Positions 52,056 to 64,000 of a DNA stretch of 64,000 bases are shown here, piece after piece. The DNA is taken from positions 5,247,860 through 5,311,859 of the forward strand of contig JAQFVV010006200.1 in NCBI GenBank assembly GCA_028023455.1. Reading direction: 5' to 3'. The notes under the pieces are model-generated. The model did not search any database. It was not told the origin of the DNA and was given only the letters and a program-made list of their open reading frames with translations. The translations under genes were made by a program, and so were the position numbers. This DNA is from Epiperipatus broadwayi. Taxonomy: Eukaryota > Onychophora > Udeonychophora > Euonychophora > Peripatidae. Positions within the stretch are counted from its first letter, which is position 1, and the number at the start of each line of letters is the position of its first letter.

Positions 52056-53110
52056 CACTTGGATCTCATTTTATGCGATAGATAGGTTCCTCAGAAAACA
52101 CGTGCAAATGAAATCGCGCAAAAATAGACGTAACTTACCTTGAAAAAGGGGGGATATGGACTGTGATTTTTCAAAAATCGCGTAAAAGCAAAGTACCAAC
52201 ATAAAATTACTTTAAAATTCGCGCAAAAAAAAAATAAGGAAATAAAATATGACTAATAAAAAATTTCAAATTTGAAAAAAATTGATACAAGACAAACTTT
52301 TTTTAACTATAATATTTAATTTTATTCAAAACAATATATTTTTATGCATAATTTACAATAATTTACATTTTTTTATACACGTTTTAATTATTAACGCTAT
52401 TTGCCAATAAACAGGTTCGTTTGCATATTGGTAAAAAATCAGATTCTTCACAAGAGAAAATACAACTAGCGCCAACGTCACTCTCATGTTGTGTTAATGG
52501 TTTTCTGGTGACAACATAATTAGTAATTAATCTAACAACTAAAAATTAAATTCTTATTTTTGTCTTTAATTTTTTAATTTTCAATTTTAATTGTGCCCAC
52601 TGCTATTACCTTTTAAAAACTATAATATTTAAACAGCATTAAACTGTTGCACATGCGCTTTGGATTTTTAAATATAAAATGAATGAATACTAAACACTTC
52701 AACCACATGATAAAGTCTTTGGAAAAGATAGACTTGCTGACACTAAATGATTAATAATTGATTACTTTCTTTTTTAAAAAGCAAAAATAGAATGTGATTT
52801 AAAATGCAAAATTAACACGCACAATGTTTGAACAAATTTAGATTATAATCTTGTAAAATTTAATGTGTGTATACATAAAATGTAGAAACCATGATTTTAA
52901 TTTCATTATTGCATAAAATCATACTATTATAAAGCACTGAAAATATTGAAATTACTAAGATGAAAGTCGAATTCCAATAATGTGCTATTACTTTCAATAT
53001 GACATAAGTGCGCGAAATTTATTATTTAAAGTAATAGCGCTTATCGGAGTTTGACTTCCGGAGAAACATGAATCGCGTTAAATAAATCCGCGTAAAAAGA
53101 GACCCAGGTG
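52056..53110 (+). mobile_element. TA-flanked nonautonomous DNA transposon, copy 3
   Basis: The ends are CACTTGGATCTCATTTTATG and CGCGTAAAAAGAGACCCAGG(TG), with TA at 52054-52055 and 53111-53112. The left end has more substitutions than in copies 1 and 2. The subterminal hairpin pairs 52964-52994 with 53028-53055. Relative to copy 1 it lacks about 100 bp after about 52530 and carries about 90 extra bp at about 52621-52735. Such internal gaps and gains suggest abortive gap repair. It encodes no transposase. Confidence 0.9.
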
Positions 53111-53112
53111 TA

Positions 53113-55774
53113 TAAAAAAAGGCCTTAATAAATCAATACAATTTGATTACTTTATTAGAATTTATTTCATATGAATTAGTTGTTAAGTTACTTTTATCTA
53201 TTCATTTTTTTGTGCTTAACTAATGTATGAGTGTATTCTAAAACAATTATTTTTAATTTTGTGTGAGTGTGCTCGCGCGTGCATTAGTTAATTGTAACTG
53301 TTAAATTAATTATTTGTTTTCAAAATTCAACTTGTCAATGCCATTTTATCTATCAGCTTGTATTTCAAATGTTCATGATAACACATCAGTTCTGTATTTA
53401 TCAAAAGAAAAAAGTGTTTTTAATTAGAGAGAATGTTTAACCTCTGAGCAAATACTGAATGTGAATTGAGGGATTATAGTATTTGAAATTAGTCTATTCA
53501 CCATGTAAAAGCTGAAAATGCATGCCTTTTTATTTAAATTAAATTATTTCTGAATGGTAAAACAATTTTAAATCACTAGTGTTGATTTGGGGAAGTGATT
53601 GGGAAATATAACCTGTTTTAGGTTTAGTCATCTCCATTATTATCTACTTTATACATGACTCTATGAAAGTTACATTATTTAATCATATTTAAAGGCAACC
53701 CCTTCAGGTTACCGATATAATATATATATTCCCCCCAAAAAATAAGAAATATGTTGTAAATATTAAAAAGGATTTTTTTTTTTTTGACATTTTGCAATGT
53801 GTCTCAAAAAATTTAGCTACACATGTAAATAAATAGAAAAAAAAAGACAAAGACAGGAGATAAGAGAGTGACAAAGGGAGACTCATTACTTCAAAAGCAA
53901 CTGGATCAAGATAGTTTCAATTGAAAAATTTGAGGAAAAATTTCAAACTGACCAATTGATGAAAAATAACTTCCTCTGAGATTTAAGGCAGTGATACTAT
54001 AATATAATGGTGCCAAATGAATAATAATCATTCATTAATTTAATAAAATTAATACACTATAGTACTAATTTAGTGCTTGAATGTTTCTAGTCTATCCTAG
54101 CAATTTCCCATATATAAGTTCAAACGTATAGTAACCCTTTATCAGAGTGTAAATAAAACACTAAAATTTGGGGAAAATAATCTTAGAAATTAAATTACTT
54201 TGGTTTTAATTAAACATTAAAAAAAACTTCGAAGAATTTTTCCTCTTTATTTTTGACTTTTTTTTTATGAAATCAAATATTCTTCGCTGAGAATCTAGGC
54301 TTTTAAAAATCTTTAGATTAAATATTACGCAACATATTACCACGTGATCCAACTGTCTTACATAAAAAGGCAGGAGGTATACTCATCAATAAAGTTAGTA
54401 AAATTTAATTATTAGATTTATAGATTTTCAGATTAGAATCTGAATAAAAAGGGATAATACTCTTGCAGATATAAGTGTGCCCGTAAGACAAAATATTTGT
54501 TAAATTCTCTGGTCTAAAGGAATTTAATTACAATACTATAACCAACCGAAAACACTTGACCATCATCGGGCTTAATTGTGCCTTGCTAACACAATTTATT
54601 ATAGCATTTTAAATATTTAGAGCTGCAATATAACATCAGTGATTTTTTTACTGAGAAGGAGCTATAAGATTTGGTCATCATTCAAGATAAATTGCCAAGG
54701 TTCATTAATGCAATTTAAATATAGAATTACTAGGGAAAAAAACAACAAAGAATCTATTCATTGTAAACGTTAAAAAAATATAGGTAACGACTATAAACAG
54801 TAATATAATGTAACTTTATATTAGAATATAATAACGTAATAAATACGTACCGAATACAAATTTTATAATATAACAAAATTAGCAAAATGAAACAAACAAA
54901 TGTATTCAACATATACATACGTTATATGTTTATTTGATTGCGATATGCAGATAAATATTCCAGATTTTTCTCAAATCAATTATGTCTTTTTATCTTTTTT
55001 ATAAAAATAAACGAATTTTATTTGTCTTTAAAATAATAATGTACCGATTGCTGATTATCTAGAGATGCTGCAATGTTTAAATTCGAATTGAGAAAAGATT
55101 TTTGTGAGCATAAATAACTCTTTTACTCACATAAATATTACTTTATTGATTATCATCTTTGTTGCATAATTGTTGATAGAAAAATATACCTAATTTAGTG
55201 CATCACATTTGAATTGCTAGTGGATTAGAGAGATATTCATGTGTAAATTTATCTTACTTTTCCCCCCAAAAATAATCAAAATAATTAATGAAAACACCAA
55301 GGCAATGTCTAATATGTTTATTTGCGTTTAGATGCTCAGAACAAGAAATAACCATCTTTGCTTGTTTTCAATACATTTTATTAGTATCCAAGTTTTTAAG
55401 TCTATTTCTTATTAAATCCAAGTTTAAATCCAAAGATAATTTTCAACCAAACCAAACTAAATATATTAATTTGGTTTAATAATAAAAAAAAAAAAACAGT
55501 CCATAACTTACTAACAACTTAGGCATGAAAATTTAGGAGTTTAGTGCCTCTGACTCACTTGGTGAGCAAAGTTTGTTTGTGAAATTTGTATATAGTGAAC
55601 AAGGAAAGGATTTATAACCTGGTCAATGATTGCAATATAATGAAGTTTGAGACAGGAGTACACTGACAAAAATTTAAAAATATTAATGCCAGTTTTATTT
55701 TTACAAATAAAATGAATTGGATGAGACCCACTTGATGCTTAATAGTGTGCCAATGATTTTAAAATATCATGTAA
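53113..55774. other. AT-rich DNA, no gene seen
   Basis: The short frames on both strands lack domains. No repeat family recognised. Confidence 0.5.
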
Positions 55775-55933
55775 ATCTTGACTTTCGGATTTGGCTTAGT
55801 TCATGGTAACATTAATTTGCATTTAGTAAATTTGGTGAATTTTGCTGGTTTTGAGGATAATGATAATCGAATCCTAGATGAAGAACAGATTAATAAATTA
55901 AAGATTATTGTTGACATTGTGTTAGGACACTGA
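55775..55933 (+). other. Possible degraded coding segment (weak)
   Basis: An open stretch of 52 codons without an ATG reads LTFGFGLVHGNINLHLVNL, then NFAGFEDNDNRILDEEQINK and LKIIVDIVLGH before TGA. Its mixture of acidic and hydrophobic residues is more protein-like than the surroundings, and after the stop the same frame still has few frameshift signs (YQPKIIYN, FYMIYLLCGN). I do not recognise a family. It may be a remnant of a transposon ORF or an exon. Confidence 0.25.
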
Positions 55934-58048
55934 TATCAGCCAAAGATTATTTATAATTAGCCATAGCTTTAGCATCCCATGTTCTACATGATTTATCTGC
56001 TTTGTGGAAATAGTTCCGATTATTAAAGTTCTGAAACAATTATATTTGTAGGGCAAAATGACTGAAGTAGTCAGTAGATAATGTTTTTATGATCATGGGT
56101 ATGGACATTTACCAATAAGGATGAGGTGATATAAAAAATAAACTAATTGGAAAAAAATGATAAAAAACATTTCAATTATAAAATATTAAGTTTAAAATTT
56201 ATTTAATAAAAAAGCGCTTTAAAGAAAATTTTATTGTATATTGGATTGTGTCACTCACCATTTTACTTCAGATGAATAAATATCTAGGCATGTCTTTATT
56301 AGAATTTCATATATAATTTTTTTAGTACTTTATTTTCTTTTTATTATTGTAGATATTATTTATACATTTTTATAATAATAATAAAAAAATCTGAACATTT
56401 TACAGGAAAAAATTGGGTGGTGCTATTAGCGTATGTACGCATAATATGGTAATTAGTTATGACATTTAAAAAAATGGATGCTTCAATTAGAATGCAAACT
56501 ATCAACTTTCATTGGTTTGATTTTTTTATTTTTAAATCATAATTATTTAATAAGAGAGAAAAAAATAAAACAATGAAATCTTACAAATACGATATAAAAA
56601 CAGACTAGACAGCTAAAACTAGTAATTTTGTTCTTTAGTGAAGCATTATAATTTCTTTTTAAATATATATTAACGTTGCTTTATTAAAATTCAATAAAGT
56701 GCGTGCAATAATATTTATGATTATAATTAGTATTTCTAAAAAAAAAAAAAAAATTGTTACAAAAAATATTTCATGTAAAAAGATACATGTGAGATATTTC
56801 ATGGCAGTTCCAACCCGTAAGTACTAATTATTGTTATTTATATCCATCTCTCTATATAACATTATAGATGCATGTGCTTTTGAAATATACTTTTATATGA
56901 AGGACGAATAAGACACATAAGATAAAGGAGAAATTTGAAGGATTCGGAGATGTGGATAAGATATAGAATGGGGAAGGGAGAAGAAATAAAGATAATACTA
57001 GAAAAACATTAAATGTTGAATATATATATTCACCGAGTAAATTAAGAATCAAAAACACATTATACTGGCGATAAAATTTAATGTAAAAAAGTTATATTAA
57101 ATTTCACTCTTTTCACCTTATTTTTATGTAAAATAAACTTTATAACAAAAATAATAATAAAATGTTGCGAAAAATAAAAAGCGGGGGGGGGGGGGAATAC
57201 AGTACTGTACATTATTTTATGTAAAAAAAAAAAAAAAAGATACAAAGAATATATTGGAAAAAAATTATAGAAAAAAAGAGATAAATGGCTGGCAAAAATC
57301 AAAAGTTAAAATAGATTAGAAAAAGTGATGTGATGTTTTGCAGTTCTTGTTTTTTGGCAGATTATATATATATTGATTAGTTTTAATATCTCCAAATTAT
57401 TCGACCTCAAAACTATTTGATGTCGTTTTTTCTAATAAAGTTTATTTTGAGTTTTTATTTTTTAACGTTGTATTGATTAAATAGAGCTAGAGTTTATTGT
57501 TTTTCTTAAGTTTAATTTATCTTCTGTGCATCTTGTTCTGTTACCTTTTGAAAATATTTTATAGACACGATAAATTTTTATTTTTACTACCTTTTTTTTA
57601 TTATTATTCCTTTTTATATTAAAAATAGTTTTTATTTGTATAAACAACAAGGATCAAATGTCAATTCTTTCAGCACTTCATGGAGGTGGGGAGTAGCAAA
57701 AAAAAAAAAAAAAACTATAGTTAATGGAAATGATAAAAACAATCAATAACATTAGAACTGGAATAAATAAACATTTCCTTTCATAGTAATCACTACGTAA
57801 AGATAATAGATCGACTACGATTTTGTTTTAATATTAAAAATGCCTTTCTTTCACAAAAACATATTTATAAATGCAACTTTAAGACGATGTAAAAATATAT
57901 ATATTAAATAGCAGCAATCCACTATCTTACTCTTTTCTTTACCTATCTATTATAAGCTTGAACAATCAAATGAGATAGAAGATATCTACTGAACAACTAA
58001 CCATTTGATTATTTTATTCCTATTGGGTTTTTTTTTAAATATATATAT
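55934..58048. other. AT-rich DNA with homopolymer runs
   Basis: Includes a run of 13 G at 57183-57195, striking in this composition, and A-runs at about 56740, 57220 and 57700. No gene seen. Confidence 0.5.
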
Positions 58049-59190
58049 TATGTAAATAGAGGGATTTAAACTCAGCATTTTTCAGTGTATTCATCATTCA
58101 CTCTATCTCAAACAACCGATACACATGATTACACACACATGCGAAAAAGATACATGGTCCCTAAAAAACATATTTCGTGTAGAAACAACCCGCGTCAGTT
58201 GGGCCAGATCATAAACTCACAAAAATATACACAATCAGTTCTCCCTTTATATTAAAATAGCAATTCCTCAAACTTTAATGGACAGACAGGCTTCAATCTT
58301 TTCACCCTTCCAATTAGTCAACCATCCATTTCATTGAAAAACCATCTATGTAGAGATTACAACAGTCTAACCCTCATATTATCAAACCTTATGTATCCAT
58401 ATATATTAATAGGAGAGGGATGGTCTGAACTTATATTAAGATGTAATCTATTTTCCAAGCAATATGTAATTCTAAGGCAGTTTGTAATTTGCTTATACTG
58501 AATGTTTCTTATATATGTAAATAGAGAGATTTGAATTGATGTTTAGTCTATTCATTCTCTATTCTATCTCAAGCAACCAATATACATGATCACGCACATG
58601 CAACAAAGATACATAATCCCCAATACATGTACAATTTTCTTAAGATAGAATGGAGGATGAATAGGCTGAAAAATCCTCAGTTTAAATCTCTCCATTTACA
58701 TGCATAAGAAACATTCAGCATATTGTTTGAAAAATAGATTACATCTTAGTATAAGTTCAAACCATCCCTCTCCTATTAATATATATGGATATGTAATGTC
58801 CGATAATATAAGGGGTTAGATTGATGCAATGTCTACATAGGTGTGACTACCATATCAAATCCAACAAAGCCTTTGAGCATTCCATTGCTGGTTTTTCAAT
58901 GAAATGAATATTTGAATAGTTGGAAGGGTGGAAGCCTGAAGCCTGACCATTAATGTTTGAAGAATTGATATCTTAAGATAAACCAAGCACTGATTGTATA
59001 TGTGTGAGGGAGATTATGATGTGGCCCAACTGATGAGTACTGGGTTTTGCATAAAATATGTATAGTGGGAATCATGTATCTTTTTTTGCATATGTGTGGT
59101 CATGAGTATCGGTTGCTTAAGAAAGAGTTGAGGATGCTTAGACTGAAAAATCCTGAATTCAAATGCCTCTATTTACATATATAAGAAACA
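58049..59190. repeat. Repeat cluster 1: about 510-bp family in inverted-tandem array
   Basis: Four blocks of one family. Reverse blocks are at about 58049-58515 and 58516-58640 (truncated); forward blocks at about 58640-58790 (truncated) and 58790-59190. Landmarks in forward sense: GGTTTTTCAATGAAATGAA, TTGGAAGGGTG, AGCCTG..CCATTAA.GTTT, AGCACTGATTGTATATGTGTG, CCCAACTGATGAGT.CTGG, ATATGTGTGGTCATG, CTGAAAAATCCTGAATTCAAA and TCTATTTACAT..ATAAGAAACATT. The mirror point is near 58640. No open frame runs through it, so it is a noncoding repeat of unknown class. Confidence 0.8.
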
Positions 59191-59607
59191 TTAATTAGAA
59201 GCAAATTACATACTGCGTTAGAATTATATATTTACTATGTTTTGTATATTATTGATATTTCTAAGTTGAATATAAAGTAAATAAATGGGCAGACAGTATA
59301 CAGTCACAGATATTTATATTTTAGTCTCTGTTTTTCCTTTTTCACCAATTGCTGGTTGATTAGGACATACATCATACTTTATAAAAAGATGTCTATGGAA
59401 ATCAAAAGAAAATGACTTTGATAAGGTTATTGAAACTAAAATAAAAATAAGTAATTGATTTTAAAAAAGGGTATTTATGTATTAGCCCTGCTATGCTTTT
59501 TCACATCTATGTCATTTCACCCATAAAAAATTTTAATCTTGTGATCCCACCAAATAAACTCTGCGATCTCATTAAATAATGTGAACACTGGAACTTCTGA
59601 CCAACTT
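59191..59607. other. AT-rich DNA, no gene seen
   Basis: No supported feature between repeat cluster 1 and the inverted-repeat element. Confidence 0.45.
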
Positions 59608-60495
59608 AAGTAATAAATTTGTACACAAAAATAATAAAAACATTTTACAGATACTAAATAAAAACAGGTAGTTGTGAGTTTTTGTTTCATTGTGGCAATT
59701 ATGATACTAAATAAAACAAGTAGCTGGGAGTTTTTAAAATGGCACAAAGTGCCATCAAAACTATCCTCCCTCCCCCTCACACAAGATACAGCATTCTGCC
59801 AGAGCAAACATTGCAGCAATTTCCAAATTTTACTTAAAATTAAAAAATACTACTATATTAACACTGGCATAAAATTACAAAACAGATACAAAGAAGATGA
59901 TACTTTCATTTGCATTCTGAACAATATTTAAAAAAATCAGTCCGCCCCATTGATTCTATTTTAATAAAAGTTTGCTAATTTTTTTTAAGAAAATAAATAT
60001 AGTTCAACATTTCTCCTATCAAGATCTTTGTGTAGTTATTATATCACAAAAACATGTGTTTTAACTCTCATTTTTTTTAAAAATTTGAGTATTTATAGGT
60101 TTTTTTATCTGTCCTAATAGTTGTAGTATTTTTTTCTTTTTATTTGCTTTACTATCTATTTTATAGATAATGTACTTGGTATTTTAATAATTAATATATT
60201 TATTTAAACAATTGATTTTTTTTTTTTTTTTGTCTTATGTAGTATTATTTTTTGGTAGTTTTGTTTCAGTGTCTGCTTTGTAATTTCAGGCCAGAATTAA
60301 TATACATAATATTTTTAATTTTAAGTAAAATTTGGGATAGCTGGCAGTGTTTGCAATAGCAGAATATTGTACCTTGTGCAGGGAGGGGGGTTGCTTTGAT
60401 GGCACAAAGTGCTGTTTTAAAAAACTCACAACTACATGTTTTTATTTAAGATCATAATGTATTTTTATTATTTTTGGATACAAATTTATATTTTT
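59608..60495. repeat. Inverted-repeat element with about 240-300 bp arms
   Basis: Left arm about 59608-59905 and right arm about 60255-60495 are inverted copies sharing ATAAATTTGTA, AAATAAAAACA.GTAGTTGTG, TGGCACAAAGTGC, CATTCTGC, GCAAACA..GC and CAAATTTTACTTAAAATTAA. The left arm has an extra internal 54-bp tandem copy (AAATAAAACAAGTAGCTGGG). A perfect short palindrome ATGGCACAAAGTGCCAT lies at about 59738-59755. The spacer of about 350 bp is T-rich and noncoding. The overlapping frames at 59517-59931 are shadows of this element. Confidence 0.75.
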
Positions 60496-60557
60496 CATAT
60501 TGTTAAAAATGTACTTTTTCAGATTTAATCTGTTGCAATTAGTATTACATATTACAA

Positions 60558-60765
60558 CTGCTACATCTTTAAACATACATATCAGTCTGCCAATAACTTT
60601 CTAAATTTTACAAAAGTGCCATGTAATAATGTGTACATGTGGTCCATTTTGATAAATTTATCACTCAAGTTTGTCGTAAATTCTGGTGTACATGTTATTT
60701 GATGACATCACAAGATCAGAAAGTTATCAACTAACTGATATGGATGTGAAAAAGTGTAGTAGGTC
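60558..60765. repeat. Small inverted-repeat (MITE-like) element, about 200 bp
   Basis: The arms at about 60558-60604 and 60718-60763 share CATATCAGT..G..ATAACTTTCT and its complement plus an outer CTACA.CTTT segment. The centre contains TGTACATGT twice (near 60632 and 60689). Nothing is encoded. Confidence 0.65.
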
Positions 60766-62069
60766 GAATATGTAAGTACCTTTGAAATTTATCATCATTA
60801 TTATATATATTGATGAAATTATTATGCTTTGCCTTATGACTTGTATAATAAATAAAAGTTTTAGTCACTATTCTTTGTAATGATAAATCTCAAACTAATG
60901 TCATAATGGCCAAATCTACCTTTTTTTTAAAAAAATACATTGCAAAAAAAAAAAATCCTCAAAAGATATACTTTTTCCAATGGCTGCTTATGTGACATTT
61001 TGTGAGCTGTCTTTTATCTTCTTGTGAAGATAATTTTATTATTTGAAAGTCCCTATCTTCATCATTTCACCCCAATGAAATATTATACTTTTTTAGATCT
61101 CTTTAAGACAATTTTTATAACATTAAAATGGGATCTTTCTTTGCTATAAAAATTATGTTGCTGTTTACTTTTGTAGAATATCTTTGCTATCCATTCATTT
61201 CATCTACTCAACCTAATGAAGATGTCCCTTTACAATAGTTGATTCAATATTTTCACATCTTGCAAAACTGAATAATATAATAATTGGTCTGGTAATCTTA
61301 CCATTATATTTTTACCATTCCTAAAAAACATTCTTAAATGGGTTTTTAATACCTTTATATGACATAGATAGGGGATTCTTAACTTACTTCTGTGCAATTA
61401 AAATTACAGGTCTAAAAATAATTAATTTAGTTGCAGTAATTATACCATTATGTTCAAATACTTTAATAAATTAAATAGAACTGCAACAATACAATAAATC
61501 TTTGTAACATCATTCCAAATCTGCCTTTCTAAATCCAAAAATCTTCATCAATTATTATGGATAGTCCATACTAATAGTTAATGAAGATGTTTATTCCATT
61601 ACTGGCTGAGAATGAACTTGATTTTTTTAAATAATAATTATTAGATTGCAAATTCTATAGATCATCTTTTGAGTCAGCAACAATAACATATTCATTATCA
61701 TACTACAAGTCTAGAAAACAAAAGGTTGAATTTTTTGTTCTGCTTTAGAATTCTGCTATCAAATCTATTTTTCCAAAAACAAAGATAAAAATATATATTC
61801 TTGTTAGAACATCAATTTTTATTTATTTTTATTTTTTAATAGTAACAATGTTCCCTTTCATTTCAACTTATAGCAGTTGTACAAGTGTAAATAAATTTTG
61901 CTGGACAATCACCTAATTTCAAACCTGTACTATTTATTAAGTGCTTTGACTAAATCATTAAAAGCAAAACACTTTTCTAAGATTTGTGCTATAAATTTTA
62001 TAAGAATTGATCTATTACTTTTTAAGTTATGTGGATAAACAAATCCTTTATTTAATTAATCTATTCATT
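60766..62069. other. AT-rich DNA, no gene seen
   Basis: No supported feature. Confidence 0.5.
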
Positions 62070-63235
62070 CAGTATACTGAATGTTTACTATAGTAAATAA
62101 AGAAATTTGAACTTAGAAATTTCAGTCTATATTTATACTCTACTTTATCTCAAACAATAGATACACATTACCACACACACATGAACTAAATAAATGATCC
62201 CCAATTTATGTATTTTGTCCAAAGCCAGCACTCATCAGATCATAATCACCCACACATATATACAATCAGTGCTCAGCTTATATTAAGATACAAATTCATT
62301 AAACTTTGATCGACAGATTTTAATCTTCTCATTTTTCCATGAATTCAACTGTCCATTTCATTGAAAAACCAATGATGAAATGCTCAAACCCATGAATGTG
62401 ACTACAAGATCAAATCCACCCAAGGTTTTGAGGATTTGATCATTGGGTTTTCAATGAAATGAAGGGTTGAATTGTTGGAAGGGTGAGAAGATTGAAACCT
62501 GTCTATTAAAGTTTAAAGAATTGCTATCTTAATGTAAGCTGAGCATTGATTATATATGTGTGTGGAAGATTATGATCTGTCCCAACTGATGAGTGCTGGT
62601 TCAGCATGAAATATGTATATTGGGGATCATTTATCTTTTTCACATGTGTGTTGCTATGTGCATTGGTTGTTTGAAACAAAGTAGAAGATGAATATACACT
62701 GAAAATCCTAAATTCAAATCTCTCTATTTACTACATTGAATATTTAATATATTGAATGAATAGGTTAATTACATATTGCCTTGAAAATAGGTTACATCAC
62801 ATTATATAAGTCCAGCTTATCCCCCTCCTATTAATATAAATAGATACATAATGGTCTGATAATATGAGGGGTTATACGAGGGGTTAGATTGACATAATGT
62901 CTACATGAGTGTGATTATAATATCAAATCCACCAAAGACTTTGAGCATTCCATTGTTGGTTTTTCAATGAAATGGACTTTTGAATTGTTGGAAGGATGAA
63001 AAGATTAAAACCTGTCTATTAAACTTTAAAGAATTGCTATTTTAATATAAGCCAAGCACTGATTATATACATATATGGGAGATTACGATCTGGCCAACTG
63101 ATGAATGCTGGTTCTGCACAATGCATATATATTTCACATATGTGTGGTCATGTGATTAATTGTTTGAGATGGAGTGGGGAATGAACATAGACTAAAAATC
63201 CTAAGTTCAAATCTCTCTATTTAAATGCTTTTTTT
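62070..63235. repeat. Repeat cluster 2: same 510-bp family
   Basis: One reverse block (about 62070-62400) is followed by two forward blocks (about 62400-62850 and 62850-63235). The landmark TTTTCAATGAAATG recurs at about 62450 and 62960, a period of about 510 bp. The reverse and forward blocks meet at a mirror point near 62400-62440, where AAAACCAATGATGAAATGC faces GATCATTGGGTTTTC. The organisation therefore repeats that of cluster 1, nearly 3 kb away. Confidence 0.8.
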
Positions 63236-64000
63236 ATTTTTATATTTAGTAGATGGAACTATATCAGAATGATTTTTTTAAAAGCTTCATTCAAAATAAA
63301 ACCATTCATCAATAATAAAGAATTTACAGTTTAAAGATTTATTTCATTAGAGTTACATTAAAAAATCTTTTCAGATTTTTTTTATGTAAAAAGATATTTT
63401 AAAAATAAATATGTTCAGATTACAATATTTCATGTGTCTCAAATTAAGTAAGATTATTTTGAAGATAAGAGATATTTATTTTTGAGGGAATCCTGGTTAT
63501 CAAGAAAAATGAACAGATAAAGATTCAATTAGATTAATCCTAAACTTTCCTTTAAGTGCAGATAAATCAGATTGAAATTGTTTAATTTTGATCTTATGAG
63601 AAGTCTTAGTTTATTAGAAAACATAATGCTCATAAAACTTGTTAGTGAATGAAGAAAAGATTAACCAAAAAAAAGAGATGGATGAACTAATAGTGCATTA
63701 TTGATATATATCTCTTTAAAAAATCAATAGATGATCACACATTGCAAGGAAATGCTATTTATATAATTTCCAATAGAGAACCCCAACTTAAAAACCAACA
63801 ATAACAACAACTACAATAATAATAATAATCATTAGGCCCACTCTACTGACTGATTGCTCAAGTTGTGGATCCATATGGATTCATAAAGATAGCATTTCAG
63901 AATGAGTGGCATTTCAGAAGTGACAAATTAAAAACTTTATTATATCTTAGAAATATATAATAAACAGTATTTTTGTCAATACTTTTCTGTTTTTATTTTT
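63236..64000. other. AT-rich DNA, no gene seen
   Basis: A short AAT/AAC-rich patch lies near 63798-63830. No gene or repeat family recognised up to the end of the window. Confidence 0.5.

Noticed and set aside
59517-59931. Opposite-strand overlapping frames of 85-100 codons
   Set aside because: They fall inside an inverted-repeat element and match no protein family.

Overview
This window is very AT-rich (about three quarters A+T by eye) eukaryotic DNA, and the repeat types point to an invertebrate animal. No complete host gene, rRNA, functional tRNA, operon, ribosome binding site or CRISPR array is visible. What can be read is almost entirely mobile-element sequence in various states of decay, embedded in long intron-like or intergenic DNA. 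The species cannot be named from the sequence. Families that point to a metazoan are an apurinic-endonuclease LINE, a hAT transposase of the ZBED/GTF2IRD2-like type, a Penelope-like GIY-YIG domain, tRNA-derived SINEs and long (ATT)n arrays.

Layout. 1-8.5 kb: a small inverted-repeat element, a dead hAT transposon with an internal duplication (2945-5331), and a fold-back element holding a SINE (7874-8543). 8.5-24.4 kb: mostly featureless AT-rich DNA with an (ATT)n array, one diverged copy of the repeat that is abundant at 58-63 kb, old tandem duplications (11.4-12.1 kb, 22.9-23.5 kb), and one weak exon-like ORF (13.2 kb). 24.5-25.7 kb: copy 1 of a roughly 1.1 kb TA-flanked terminal-inverted-repeat transposon. 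28 kb: four spaced near-palindromic TCACCTGC..GTGA sites. 29.9 kb: a 27-bp in-frame tandem repeat. 33.4-35.6 kb: a composite tRNA-headed SINE, then a Penelope-type endonuclease ORF between 157-bp inverted arms. 40.3-46.2 kb: a retrotransposon and microsatellite complex with a dead LINE on +, LINE 3' fragments on -, and four (ATT)n arrays. 48.5-53.1 kb: copies 2 and 3 of the TA-flanked transposon, two SINEs and a long perfect-looking hairpin with TTAA ends. 58-63.2 kb: two clusters of a roughly 510-bp repeat in head-to-tail and inverted arrangement, with two more inverted-repeat elements between them.

How the parts relate. None of the autonomous elements seen here is intact: the LINE has stops and frameshifts, the hAT is fragmented, and the Penelope piece has only the endonuclease domain. 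The short elements (SINEs, TA-flanked elements, TTAA hairpin, fold-backs) encode nothing and must have been moved by enzymes coded elsewhere. The observations most worth checking are the inverted-arm Penelope module, the three-copy TA-flanked family with its conserved subterminal hairpin, the LINEs bounded by (ATT)n, the inverted-tandem 510-bp repeat, and the CACCTG site cluster.
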